From positions 2,046,001 through 2,110,000 of the forward strand of contig NZ_CP023701.1 in assembly GCF_008704535.1 (NCBI RefSeq): DNA of 64,000 bases, written 5' to 3'. The notes under the pieces were generated by a model. It worked only from the letters and a program-made list of their open reading frames with translations, was not told where the DNA came from and searched no databases. The stretch is from Streptomyces subrutilus (GTDB lineage Bacteria; Actinomycetota; Actinomycetes; Streptomycetales; Streptomycetaceae). A program made the position numbers and the translations under genes. Position 1 is the first letter of the stretch; every line of letters begins with the position of its first letter. This document shows positions 1-8,061 of this stretch, in pieces.

Positions 1-567
1 GCGGCAGAGGACCTCGTAGCCGATCTCCTCCGCCGGGCGGTTGACGTCGCCGACCACCACCTGGGCACCTTCCACGACCATGTCCCCGCCGACCGTGCGG
101 GCGTTGTGGGTCGCGCGGGCGCCGCACCAGCACAGGGCCTCGACCTGGAGCTGTTCGATGCGGTCGGCCAGCTCGATCAGGCGCTGCGAGCCGGGGAACA
201 GCTTCGTGCGGAAGTCCGTGGTGATGCCGAAGGCGAAGACGTCCATGTCGAGGTCGTCCACGATCCGGGCGAGCTGGTCGATCTGGACCGGCGCCAGGAA
301 CTGGGCCTCGTCCACGATCACGTAGTCGGCCTTGCCGCCCTTGGACAGCTGGGCCACCAGATAGGCGTACAGGTCCATGTCCTCGGGCGCCTCGACCGCC
401 TCCGTCACCAGACCGAGCCGCGAGGACAGCTTGCCCGAACCCGCCCGGTCGTCGCGGGTGAAGATCACGCCTTGGAGCCCCCGGGCGTCGCGGTTGTGGG
501 CGATCTGGAGCGCCAGGGTGCTCTTTCCGCAGTCCATCGTTCCGGAGAAGAACACCAGCTCGGGCAT
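1..567 (-). CDS. tdk: Thymidine kinase (3' end cut by window edge)
   Basis: Type II thymidine kinase, which phosphorylates thymidine to dTMP with ATP in the salvage pathway. The visible 189 residues begin MPELVFFSGTMDCGKST, a P-loop (GTMDCGKST) at the extreme N-terminus, and continue through the DEAQF motif that follows the second ATP-site strand. A zinc-site element (CWCGA) is visible, and a further Cys (VLC) sits at the window edge. The family is about 200-220 residues, so only the last ~25 are missing. The ATG at 567 puts the P-loop in its usual place; the ribosome-binding site is weak. It lies last in a run of minus-strand genes, 66 bp after the phosphodiesterase-like gene. Family assignment is secure. 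Confidence 0.95.
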   Translation of the reverse strand, partial: MPELVFFSGTMDCGKSTLALQIAHNRDARGLQGVIFTRDDRAGSGKLSSRLGLVTEAVEAPEDMDLYAYLVAQLSKGGKADYVIVDEAQFLAPVQIDQLARIVDDLDMDVFAFGITTDFRTKLFPGSQRLIELADRIEQLQVEALCWCGARATHNARTVGGDMVVEGAQVVVGDVNRPAEEIGYEVLCR

Positions 568-633
568 GGGAAGTACGGGACCTTTCGAAGCATGGGAGGG
601 ACGAAGCGTGGGCGGGAAGGGGGGCGGGGCGGG

Positions 634-1839
634 TCAGGAGCGGATTTCGAGCAGCGGGACGAGCTGCTCGGCGGCGGTCATCGAGCCGTGCATGCCGACG
701 AGGGCGGACTCGTTGGGCTCGTTGCGCGAGGCGGTGATGGCGACGTCCGCCTGGGCGGCCGCGACCACGTCGCCGATGCGGGCCGCCACCCGGTCGTCGC
801 ACTCCCCGGGCGCGCCGAACCAGCCCAGTTCCAGGGCCTCTTCGCGGCTCGCCACCCAGAAGCGGTCGCCGAGCACCTCGCGCCAGACGGTCAGCACGTC
901 GGCCTCGGCACCCGGGACGGCGTACACGTGCCGGGCCCGGCCCTCGCCGCCCAGCAGGGCCACGCCCGCGCCCAGTTCCCAGTCGTCGTCGTAGTCGATC
1001 CGGGCGTCCTCGTCGAAGGGGACGTCGACCATGCCGTGGTCGGCGGTCACGTACAGGGCGGTGCGCGGCGGGAGTTGGCCGGCCAGACGCTGCACCAGCC
1101 GGTCGACGTACATGAGCTGGCCGCGCCAGGCGTCGGAGTCCACCCCGTGCCGGTGGCCGGCCCCGTCGAGCTCGCTGTAGTACGTGTACACGAGCGAGCG
1201 GTCGCCCGCGGCCAGCCGCTCGGCCGCCAGGTCCATGCGCTCCTCGCCGGTCATCCGGCCGAGGAAGGTGCCGCCGCTGAGGGCGACCTTGGTGAGGGGG
1301 GTGGTCTGGAAGGCGGGCGAGGACACCTGGGCCGTCGCGACGCCGGCCTTGTCGGCCAGCTGGAAGACGGTCGGGTACGGCTGCCAGGGCCGGGGCGCCG
1401 TCCAGGGCTGCCAGCGGAGCTGGTTCATCAGCTCGCCGGTGGCCGGGTTGCGCACCGCGTAGCCGGGCAGTCCGTGCCGGGCGGGCGGCAGGCCGGTGCC
1501 GACGGAGGCCAGGGAGGTGGCGGTGGTCGCCGGGAAGCCCGCGGTGATCGGGCGGCCGGTGCCGCCGCGCGATCCGGACAGCAGGGAGGTGAGGAAGGGG
1601 GCCTCGTCCGGGTGGGCCTTGATCTGCTCCCAGCCCATGCCGTCGACGAGGAAGACGCAGTTGCGGTCGGCCGGGGTCAGCTCCGCGATCGAGGCGGTGA
1701 AGCCGGGGACGCCCTGGCCGGCGACGAGCGTCGGCAGCAGGTCGGCGAGCGAGCCGGAGCCGTAGTGCGGGACGGGCGCGCCTGCGAGGTCCAGGAGCTC
1801 CGGTTCGTCCGCCCAGTTCTGCGCCGCGGAGTACGCCAT
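634..1839 (-). CDS. Alkaline phosphatase superfamily protein (nucleotide pyrophosphatase/phosphodiesterase-like)
   Basis: A 401-residue protein of the AlkP superfamily, NPP/phosphodiesterase branch, probably cytoplasmic because no signal peptide or membrane segment is visible. Metal-ligand motifs stand in the expected order: FLVDGMGW near residue 67, the nucleophile region GFPATTATSLASVGTG with a Thr in the nucleophile position, a central ELDGAGHRHG block and TADHGMVD. The substrate is unknown; the family cleaves phosphodiester or pyrophosphate bonds in nucleotides or small phosphoesters. The ATG overlaps the stop of the DUF5998 gene by one base (TGATG), so the two are almost certainly co-translated. 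Family is clear; substrate cannot be read from sequence. Confidence 0.88.
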   Translation of the reverse strand: MAYSAAQNWADEPELLDLAGAPVPHYGSGSLADLLPTLVAGQGVPGFTASIAELTPADRNCVFLVDGMGWEQIKAHPDEAPFLTSLLSGSRGGTGRPITAGFPATTATSLASVGTGLPPARHGLPGYAVRNPATGELMNQLRWQPWTAPRPWQPYPTVFQLADKAGVATAQVSSPAFQTTPLTKVALSGGTFLGRMTGEERMDLAAERLAAGDRSLVYTYYSELDGAGHRHGVDSDAWRGQLMYVDRLVQRLAGQLPPRTALYVTADHGMVDVPFDEDARIDYDDDWELGAGVALLGGEGRARHVYAVPGAEADVLTVWREVLGDRFWVASREEALELGWFGAPGECDDRVAARIGDVVAAAQADVAITASRNEPNESALVGMHGSMTAAEQLVPLLEIRS

Positions 1840-2438
1840 CAGCGGGCGGAGGGGGCGGACGTGGCCGCCGTCGCTTCGCTGAGCGCCTGGGCGAAGACCA
1901 GCGTCTGGCGCACGGCCTCCGGGCCGTCGCCCGCCTCGCTGACGCGCAGGCTGAGGTCGTCGGCGGTGGAGTTGCCGGTGTAGCCGTGGTCTGCGTCGCA
2001 GTTGGCGTCGCCGCAGGCGGCCGGCTCCAGGTCGATCCGGGCGACCGCGCCCCAGCCGATCGTCAGGACGACCTCGCGGGGCAGGGTGCCGGGGGTGTAG
2101 GACTCCGGGTTGGCGACGACGCGGCTCAGCACGACCGAGGAGATGCTGGAGAGCTTGACCGACTCGGTGGAGGTGGTCGCGTACGGGGAGGGCGAGCCGG
2201 CGTCGGCGGCCTGCTCGTCGGTGTGGCTGACGATGAAGCGGTTGCCGGTCAGCACCAGCACGGTGACGTGGCGGCGGACCTCGTTGGAGTCGAAGGTCGT
2301 CTCCTGGTGGACCAGGTAGGACGAAATCGGCTCGCCGCCCACCGCGGCCTCCACGGCCTCGGCCACGAGGGCCGGGTAGTAGCCGCTGCGCTCGATCGCC
2401 GTGCGCAGCCCCTGGGTCGTCGTACCGGATTTCGCCAT
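1839..2438 (-). CDS. DUF5998 family protein
   Basis: A 199-residue conserved actinobacterial protein of unknown function (DUF5998). It begins MAKSGTTTQGLR and contains an HQETTFDSNEVRRH stretch plus a Cys/His/Asp-rich CGDANCDADHGY segment near residue 150 that could bind a metal. No signal peptide or membrane helix is visible. I chose the ATG at 2438 because homologues that I recall begin MAK; an in-frame ATG at 2447 (MDPMAK) is the alternative. It is translationally coupled to the downstream phosphodiesterase-like gene through a one-base overlap, which suggests a shared pathway. No function is proposed. Confidence 0.85.
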   Translation of the reverse strand: MAKSGTTTQGLRTAIERSGYYPALVAEAVEAAVGGEPISSYLVHQETTFDSNEVRRHVTVLVLTGNRFIVSHTDEQAADAGSPSPYATTSTESVKLSSISSVVLSRVVANPESYTPGTLPREVVLTIGWGAVARIDLEPAACGDANCDADHGYTGNSTADDLSLRVSEAGDGPEAVRQTLVFAQALSEATAATSAPSAR

Positions 2439-2457
2439 GGGGTCCATCCTAAGGCCC

Positions 2458-2484
2458 GTCCGGGGCACCCCGGCCGCCCCGGAC
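2458..2484 (-). terminator. Hairpin after the protein acetyltransferase gene
   Basis: A 9-bp perfect GC stem (2458-2466 with 2476-2484) begins 14 bp past the acetyltransferase stop codon and just before the DUF5998 start. There is no clear T-run, so it could be a weak terminator or a processing hairpin. Confidence 0.4.
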
Positions 2485-2497
2485 GCGCTCGGCGCCC

Positions 2498-5338
2498 TCA
2501 GTAGCTGGGCAGGGTCCGCGGGCCGCGGTCGCCGCGGGCCGGCGGGTGGGCGACGCGGACGGCGGCGCTGAGGACGGAGAGGCCCTCGGCGGCGACCACG
2601 ACCGGCTCCAGCGACACCCCGACCACCTCGGGGTGGTCGTCGACGAGCCGGGACAGCCGCAGCAGCAGCTCTTCCAGGGCGGCGGTGTCCACGGGGTCGC
2701 TGCCGCGCCAGCCGAAGAGGAGGGGGGCGGCCCGGATGGAGCGGATGAGGGCGGCGACGTCCCGGTCGGTGGCGGGGACCAGGCGGTGGGCGGTGTCGCC
2801 GAGCAGTTCGGAGGGGACGCCCGCGAGCCCGAAGGAGAGCACGGCGCCGGCCGCCGGGTCGATCACGGAGCGGACCAGCGTGTCGACGCCGCGCGGCACC
2901 ATCGACTGGACCACGGGCTGGAGCTCGGCCGGCTTGCCGAGGGCGCCGGTGAGCTCCGCGTACGAGCGCCTCAGCTCGGCCTCGCCCGTGAGGTCGAGCC
3001 GTACGCCGCCCAGGTCCGCGCGGTGGCGCAGGTGCGGGGCGGTGGTCTTGAGGGCGACCGGGTAGCCGAGGACCGCGGCGGCGCGGGCGGCGGCGTCGGG
3101 GCTGGGGGCGGGCAGGGTGGGCAGGACGCGGATGCCGTAGCGGCCGAGCAGTTCGCGGCCGGCCCGCTCGTCGAGGGTGAGCACGGCGCCGCCGTCGACG
3201 TCGGCGAGCAGCGCGGCCAGCTGGGCGGCGGCCCCGGCCTCGTCGATGTCCTCGTAGGCGGGGACCTGGCCGGAGTCGGCGAGGGCGCGGCGCCACTGGC
3301 CGTAGCGGACGGCCTCGGCGACGGCCTTGACGGCGCGCTCGCCGGCCGGGTAGGCCGGGATCCGGGTGGCGGCCGGGGGGCGGGCACCGGTGGCGGCGGG
3401 GCCCGGGGCGGCCGCCGGGTCGGAGGCGGCCGGGCCGGCGGGGGTGCCCGGGCGGCCCGCGGCGCCGGGTGCGGCGGGCGGGGGCGGCGGGACCGGGCGG
3501 GGCAGGGAGGCCCGTGCGGCGGACAGGGCCTCGACCAGTTCGCCGAGCTCCACGTGGACCACGGCCACCGGCTTGCCCGGCACGGCGGCGACGGCGTCCC
3601 GCAGCGCGTCCGCGAGGGCGTCGGCCGGGGCGTGCTCGCCCACCCACGGGATGGCGGTGACGATCACCGCGTCGCAGTCGTCGGAGGCGAGCGCGGCCGC
3701 CAGCGCCCCGCGGAAGTCGTCCGGGGCCGCGGCGGTGGTCAGGTCGCGCGGGGGCAGCGGGCGCAGCCCCTGGGCGAGGCAGGCGTCGTAGGTGAGGACG
3801 CCGAGGGACTCGGAGTTGCCGAGGATCGCGATCCGGGGCCCGGCCGGGAGCGGCTGGGAGGCCAGCAGCAGGCCGACGTCCACCAGCTCCGTGACCGTGT
3901 CGACCCGGATGACGCCGGCCTGCCGCAGCAGGGCCGAGACGGTGGCCTCGGGCAGCCGGGTGCCGGGGACGACGTGGCCGGCGGGGGTGTGGCGGCCGCC
4001 CTTGGCCACGACGACCGGTTTGACGGCCGCGGTCCGGCGGGCGAGGCGGGTGAACTTGCCCGGGTTGCCGAGGGTTTCCAGGTAGAGCAGGCCGACGTCG
4101 GTGGCCTCGTCCTCGTACCAGTACTGGAGGATGTCGTTGCCCGAGACGTCCGCCCGGTTGCCCGCGGAGACGAAGGACGACAGCCCCTCGCCCCGGCGCA
4201 GGAGGGCGGAGAGCAGGGCGATCCCGATGGCCCCGGACTGGGTGAACAGGCCGATCCGGCCCCGGGCCGGCATGGGCGCGGGGGCCAGCGAGGCGTTGAG
4301 CCCGACCTCCGGCGCGGTGTTGATCATGCCGAAGGCGTTCGGCCCGATCAGCCGCATCCCGTACGAGCGCACCTGGCGGACGAGTTCGCGCTGGCGGGCG
4401 AGGCCGGCCGGGCCGCTCTCCCCGTACCCGGCGGACAGCACCACGAGCCCCTGCACGCCGTGCGCTCCGCAGGCGGCCACGGCCTGCGGCACCCGGTCCG
4501 CGGGGACCGCGACCACCGCGAGGTCGACCGGGGCCCCGATGGCCTCGACGCTGCGGTAGGCGCGGACGCCGTCGAGCAGGTCGGTGGCGGCCTCCTCGTT
4601 CACGGCGTAGAGGTGGCCGTGGAAGCCGCTGTCGCGGAGGTTGCGCAGGGCTGCGGCGCCCACGCCCCCGCCGGAGCGGCTGACGCCGATCACGGCGACC
4701 GAGCCGGGGGCCAGCAGCCGCTGGAGCGAGCGGGCCTCGGCGCGCTGTTCGCGGGCGCGCTGGACGGCGAGGGACTCGGCGGTGGGTTCGAGGTCGAGGG
4801 TGAGGTGGACGGAGCCGTCCTCGAAGCTGCGCTTCTGCTGGTAGCCGGCGTCGGTGAAGACCTTGATCATCTTGTTGTTGGCGGGCAGCACCTCGGCGGC
4901 GAACCGGCGGATGCCGCGCTCGCGGGCGACCGCTCCGATGTGTTCGAGGAGCGCGGAGGCGACGCCGCGGCCCTGGTGGGCGTCCTGGACGAGGAAGGCG
5001 ACCTCGGCCTCGTCGGAGGGGCCGGTCGCGGACCGCCCGTCGGAGCCGATGCGGTCGTAGCGGACGGTGCCGATGAACTCCCCGCCGGTGGTCGCGGCGA
5101 GGCCGACCCGGTCCACGTAGTCGTGGTGCGTGAAGCGGTGCACGTCCCGGTCGGACAGGCGCGGGTACGGGGCGAAGAAGCGGTAGTACTTCGACTCGTC
5201 GGAGACCTGTTCGTAGAAGCTGACCAGGCGGCCCGCGTCCTCGGTGGTGATGGGCCTGATCCGGGCGGTGCCGCCGTCGCGCAGGACGACGTCGGCTTCC
5301 CAGTGGGCCGGGTACGAGGGGTCCGACTCGGTGGTCAT
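2498..5338 (-). CDS. patA: GNAT / NDP-forming acyl-CoA ligase-like bifunctional protein (Pat-type protein lysine acetyltransferase)
   Basis: A 946-residue protein with an N-terminal GNAT acetyltransferase domain (about residues 15-185, including the acetyl-CoA loop QDAHQGRGVASALL) followed by an NDP-forming acyl-CoA synthetase-like region: a CoA-binding Rossmann fold (GVSRSGGGVGAAALRNL), succinyl-CoA-ligase-like domains, a Pro/Ala-rich linker near residues 615-665 and a C-terminal ATP-grasp-like domain (RYGIRVLP ... VALKTTAP). GNAT-first order is the arrangement described for the S. lividans acetyltransferase that inactivates acyl/acetoacetyl-CoA synthetases, so reversible lysine acetylation of acyl-CoA synthetases is the likely role. 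The symbol is by homology to that enzyme. It is transcribed divergently from ptsH. What the ligase-like part senses (acetyl-CoA, nucleotide) cannot be read here. Confidence 0.85.
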   Translation of the reverse strand: MTTESDPSYPAHWEADVVLRDGGTARIRPITTEDAGRLVSFYEQVSDESKYYRFFAPYPRLSDRDVHRFTHHDYVDRVGLAATTGGEFIGTVRYDRIGSDGRSATGPSDEAEVAFLVQDAHQGRGVASALLEHIGAVARERGIRRFAAEVLPANNKMIKVFTDAGYQQKRSFEDGSVHLTLDLEPTAESLAVQRAREQRAEARSLQRLLAPGSVAVIGVSRSGGGVGAAALRNLRDSGFHGHLYAVNEEAATDLLDGVRAYRSVEAIGAPVDLAVVAVPADRVPQAVAACGAHGVQGLVVLSAGYGESGPAGLARQRELVRQVRSYGMRLIGPNAFGMINTAPEVGLNASLAPAPMPARGRIGLFTQSGAIGIALLSALLRRGEGLSSFVSAGNRADVSGNDILQYWYEDEATDVGLLYLETLGNPGKFTRLARRTAAVKPVVVAKGGRHTPAGHVVPGTRLPEATVSALLRQAGVIRVDTVTELVDVGLLLASQPLPAGPRIAILGNSESLGVLTYDACLAQGLRPLPPRDLTTAAAPDDFRGALAAALASDDCDAVIVTAIPWVGEHAPADALADALRDAVAAVPGKPVAVVHVELGELVEALSAARASLPRPVPPPPPAAPGAAGRPGTPAGPAASDPAAAPGPAATGARPPAATRIPAYPAGERAVKAVAEAVRYGQWRRALADSGQVPAYEDIDEAGAAAQLAALLADVDGGAVLTLDERAGRELLGRYGIRVLPTLPAPSPDAAARAAAVLGYPVALKTTAPHLRHRADLGGVRLDLTGEAELRRSYAELTGALGKPAELQPVVQSMVPRGVDTLVRSVIDPAAGAVLSFGLAGVPSELLGDTAHRLVPATDRDVAALIRSIRAAPLLFGWRGSDPVDTAALEELLLRLSRLVDDHPEVVGVSLEPVVVAAEGLSVLSAAVRVAHPPARGDRGPRTLPSY

Positions 5339-5484
5339 GGGGCCACCTTACGGCGGCCGGCGGCCGGGCCGCGTGCGCGCGGCGCGTTAGGCGACCCGGG
5401 GCAAACCAGTGCAAGCTGTGGAAGGTCGAACGGCGCCGGATCCGGGCCGAAAGTCGGTCTGGAGCATTCGGGACGTCGTGAGAG

Positions 5485-5500
5485 ACTGGTCTAGACAACC
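5485..5500. promoter_or_regulatory. DasR-type operator (dre) in front of ptsH
   Basis: ACTGGTCTAGACAACC matches the DasR responsive element, a palindrome around TGGTCTAGACCA, in nearly all positions. It sits 24 bp upstream of the ptsH start codon. DasR, the GlcN-6P-responsive GntR regulator, is known to control pts genes in Streptomyces, so this is most likely the operator through which amino-sugar supply sets HPr level. Confidence 0.8.
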
Positions 5501-5523
5501 GTAAGAACCTGAAGGGCATCACC

Positions 5524-5805
5524 ATGGCAGAGCGCCGCGTCAACGTCGGCTGGGCCGAGGGCCTGCACGCTCGTCCCGCCTCGATCTTCGTCCGTGCGAC
5601 GACCGCTTCCGGCGTCCCGGTGACCATCGCGAAGGCCGGCGGCGACCCCGTCAACGCCGCTTCCATGCTGGCGGTCCTGGGCCTGGGCGCCCAGGGCGGC
5701 GAGGAGGTCGTCCTCGCCTCCGACGCCGAGGGCGCGGACGCCGCGCTGGACCGCCTCGCGAAGCTGGTCGCCGAGGGTCTCGAAGAGCTCCCCGAGACCG
5801 TCTGA
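5524..5805 (+). CDS. ptsH: HPr phosphocarrier protein of the PTS
   Basis: The 93-residue general phosphocarrier of the sugar phosphotransferase system, passing phosphate from enzyme I to IIA domains. The active-site histidine is His15 in GLHARPAS, and a serine (Ser47, in NAASML) lies at the usual regulatory position. Length is typical for Streptomyces HPr. The start at 5524 is preceded by a GAAGGG ribosome-binding site, by a DasR-type operator just upstream, and the gene is followed at once by a 22-bp perfect terminator hairpin, so it is a single-gene unit. No enzyme I or permease gene is adjacent. Confidence 0.97.
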   Translation: MAERRVNVGWAEGLHARPASIFVRATTASGVPVTIAKAGGDPVNAASMLAVLGLGAQGGEEVVLASDAEGADAALDRLAKLVAEGLEELPETV

Positions 5806-5830
5806 CCCTTCGGGTTCGAGCCACCCGCCC

Positions 5831-5878
5831 GCACGACGAAGCCGCGGCCCCCGCTCGGGGGCCGCGGCTTCGTCGTGC
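5831..5878 (+). terminator. Terminator of ptsH
   Basis: A perfect 22-bp inverted repeat (5831-5852 and 5857-5878) with a 4-nt loop, 26 bp after the ptsH stop. No U-tract follows, as is common in Streptomyces. Confidence 0.85.
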
Positions 5879-6049
5879 CGCACGGACGTGACGCCGCGCG
5901 CCGATTCGACCCGCCGCGCGCATACGAATACCGAATCCGGCGCACACATTCCCCTCGCCGCCGAATGCGCACCGCGTGCGGACCGAATTCACAGCGCCCG
6001 GGAATTGATACGGCGGCGCACGGACACCGCTCTTTGTATACGGCCCTTG

Positions 6050-6727
6050 TTAATGACGGCCACTCGGAATGTTTACGGCAGGTTGCGAACCGCTCACCGC
6101 CGGCCGGGGCCGCGGCCGGTGCGCCGCCGCGGCGCGGTCCGCGTGCGCCGCGGTGAGGGCCCGGGCCCGCTCCGCGTCCCCGCGGGCCACCGCGTCCACG
6201 ATCGCGCCGTGCTCCGCCCAGGACTCCACCGGCCGGGCCGGGGCCCCGACCACGTACATCCACGCGACCTTGTGCCGCAGCTGGGTGAGCAGCGCGATCA
6301 GACCGGGGCTGCCGGAGGCCTGGGCCAGCGTCTCGTGGAACCACCCGCCCAGCGCCCGCAGATCCTCCCCCTGCCCCCGCCTGGCCCGCTCCTGGCCCAG
6401 CCGGACCAGCCCGCGCAGCACCTTCAGGTGGGCCTCGGTGCGCCGCCGGGCCGCCCGGGCCGCCGCCAGCGGCTCCAGCAGCGTCCGCACCTCCAGGAGG
6501 TCGGCCGCCTCCTGCGCGGTCGGCTCGGCCACGCAGGCGCCCGCGTGCCGGCGCGTGGTCACGAACCCCTCGGACTCCAGGGTGCGCAGCGCCTCGCGGA
6601 CCGGGACGCGCGAGACGCCGTACCGGCGGGCCAGCACCTCCTCGGTCAGCCGTCCGCCCGGCTCGAAGACACCGGAGACGATGTCGTCGCGGATTGCCGT
6701 GCATACCGCGTGCGCAGGAATACGCAA
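6050..6727 (-). CDS. GntR-family transcriptional regulator (FCD/FadR subfamily)
   Basis: A 225-residue regulator. Residues about 5-70 form a GntR winged helix (IRDDIVSGVFEPGG, EEVLARRYGVSRVPVREALRTLESEGFV), and the rest is an FCD effector domain (ADLLEVRTLLEPLAA, FHETLAQASGS, EHGAIVDAVARGDAERA) with the histidine/acidic residues that usually bind metal and a small carboxylate. The C-terminus is His/Arg rich. The effector and targets are not evident: no catabolic operon is adjacent, and it lies between the ptsH terminator and the M23 peptidase terminator. The start MRIPAH is chosen because it gives the normal spacing to the helix-turn-helix. Confidence 0.85.
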   Translation of the reverse strand: MRIPAHAVCTAIRDDIVSGVFEPGGRLTEEVLARRYGVSRVPVREALRTLESEGFVTTRRHAGACVAEPTAQEAADLLEVRTLLEPLAAARAARRRTEAHLKVLRGLVRLGQERARRGQGEDLRALGGWFHETLAQASGSPGLIALLTQLRHKVAWMYVVGAPARPVESWAEHGAIVDAVARGDAERARALTAAHADRAAAAHRPRPRPAVSGSQPAVNIPSGRH

Positions 6728-6842
6728 GACCGAACCTCCGCCTATTTCCGACTCCCGTACCGGATGCCGTCGCTTCGTGCTGCGACTCTATTGCAACACA
6801 CGACAATTTCCGAGAGCGGCCGGAAAAGCGAAACGTTCGCAA

Positions 6843-6875
6843 AAGACCCCGGCTCGCGGTGCGAGCCGGGGTCTT
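6843..6875 (-). terminator. Terminator of the M23 peptidase gene
   Basis: A perfect 15-bp stem (6843-6857 with 6861-6875) and a 3-nt loop; on the minus strand it is followed by TTTT, an intrinsic terminator 30 bp past the peptidase stop. Confidence 0.88.
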
Positions 6876-6905
6876 CGGTGAAGCGGGGGGGGTGCGCCCC
6901 GGGGG

Positions 6906-7706
6906 TCAGAGGCTGACGTTGTGCGAGCGCAGGTACGCGAGCGGGTCGATGTCCGAGCCGTACTGCTCGCCCGTGCGGGCCTCGAAGTGCAGGTGCGGGC
7001 CGCTGGAGTTGCCGGTGGAGCCCGAGCGGCCGATCTGCTGTCCCGCGGTGACCTTGTCGCCGACGGAGACGCTCAGCGAGAGCATGTGCCCGTACTGGGT
7101 GTAGGTGCCGTCGTTGTGCTTGATGACGACGTTGTTCCCGTACGCGCCGCCCCAGCCCGCCTCGACCACGGTGCCGGCGCCGACCGCGTGCACGGAGGTG
7201 CCCTCGGCGGCGTGGAAGTCGATGCCGGTGTGGCTGCCGGAGGACCACATGCCGCCGCCCGCGTGGTACTGCGTGCTGACGTAGGAGCCGTCGACGGGGG
7301 CCACGAAGGTGTTGAGGCGCTTGCGCTCCTCCTCGCGGGCCGCGCGCTCGGCCGCGTCGCGCTCGGCCTTCGCCTTGGCCTCGGCGAGGCGCTTGGCCTC
7401 TGCGGCGCGCTGCTTGGCCTCGGCCTCGGCCTGGGCCTGCGCGGCGGCGTGCTCGGCCGCGCGCTGCTGGGAGGCGGCCTGGTTCTGGATCTCGCCCGCG
7501 AGGTCGTCGGCGACGACGACCGCGTTGTACCCGGCGTCCGGGATGGCGTGCTGGGTGTTGTCCGCTGCGAACGCCGGAGCTGCGACGGCCCCGACGACAC
7601 CGGTGGTCGCGAGGGCGGCTATGCCGGCGTAACCGGCGGTCTTGCGGCTCAGACGGCTACCGCCGCGGTGCTTGCCGGAGCCGGCGGGGGTGCTGCCAAA
7701 CGCCAT
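6906..7706 (-). CDS. Secreted M23 (LytM-type) peptidoglycan endopeptidase
   Basis: A 266-residue secreted cell-wall hydrolase. A positively charged N-terminus and hydrophobic stretch (AGIAALATTGVVGAVAAPAFA) form the signal peptide. An Ala/Glu/Lys/Arg-rich coiled coil covers about residues 70-135, and a C-terminal M23 domain carries the zinc ligands in SHTGIDFHA and GPHLHFEAR. The enzyme should cut cross-bridge peptides during growth or germination. Its 5' leader is a c-di-AMP riboswitch, which in Streptomyces controls wall-remodelling enzymes, so expression probably falls when c-di-AMP is high. A terminator follows the gene. Confidence 0.93.
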   Translation of the reverse strand: MAFGSTPAGSGKHRGGSRLSRKTAGYAGIAALATTGVVGAVAAPAFAADNTQHAIPDAGYNAVVVADDLAGEIQNQAASQQRAAEHAAAQAQAEAEAKQRAAEAKRLAEAKAKAERDAAERAAREEERKRLNTFVAPVDGSYVSTQYHAGGGMWSSGSHTGIDFHAAEGTSVHAVGAGTVVEAGWGGAYGNNVVIKHNDGTYTQYGHMLSLSVSVGDKVTAGQQIGRSGSTGNSSGPHLHFEARTGEQYGSDIDPLAYLRSHNVSL

Positions 7707-7715
7707 GAAGGGGTC

Positions 7716-7871
7716 GATCCTTTCCTTCCCTCTCGCCTACCGGGTTAGCTGACGGGTTCGGAGCAGGAAGGTCTCCTACGGGCTTCCTCTTGCGAGGCGG
7801 CCCGATTCACCCCAGGGACTTGTGTGGGTCCCCGGCTCCCCAGGCTCGCGCCTGACGGGGACTCGGCGATC
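7716..7871 (-). promoter_or_regulatory. ydaO-yuaA c-di-AMP riboswitch
   Basis: The leader of the M23 gene carries the conserved core of this class on the minus strand: GATCGCCGAGTCC at the 5' side, GGGGTGAATCGGGC (about 7799-7813), CGTAGGAGACCTTCC, and CCGTCAGCTAACCCGGTAGG (about 7735-7756), then GAGAGGGAAGGAAAGGATC just before the start codon. These are the sequence signatures of the ydaO fold as found upstream of actinobacterial wall hydrolases. The 3' end of the aptamer overlaps the likely ribosome-binding site, so control could be of translation or of transcription. Confidence 0.9.
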
Positions 7872-8015
7872 GCTGTCCGGTGCCGCGGGTGCGGCGGGCA
7901 CAACTGACGAACAGCACGGCCGACGCTAGGCGGATCATGAGCGGATCACCAAACAGACGTAGGCTTTTGTTACCTACGCCACATCACATAAAAGCAACGA
8001 CGCCACCAAACAGAC

Positions 8016-8050
8016 AAAAGGGGCCCCGGCCGACGTGCGGCCAGGACCCC
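8016..8050 (-). terminator. Terminator of the M16 peptidase pair
   Basis: On the minus strand a GC-rich stem (arms 8038-8050 and 8020-8032, with two G-U pairs) is followed by CCCCTTTTGTCTG, a good intrinsic terminator 12 bp past the second M16 gene. Confidence 0.8.
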
Positions 8051-8061
8051 TCGCGCGGACG

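Noticed and set aside
2546..5494. A 982-codon open frame on the + strand opposite the acetyltransferase gene
   Set aside because: Its product is low-complexity Gly/Ala/Asp/Arg, as expected from the antisense frame of a GC-rich gene. The minus-strand protein has recognisable domains throughout.
1839..6842. A 1667-codon minus-strand open frame
   Set aside because: Only its last ~200 codons make a real protein (DUF5998). The rest is an out-of-frame reading of the acetyltransferase gene and of the antisense of ptsH.
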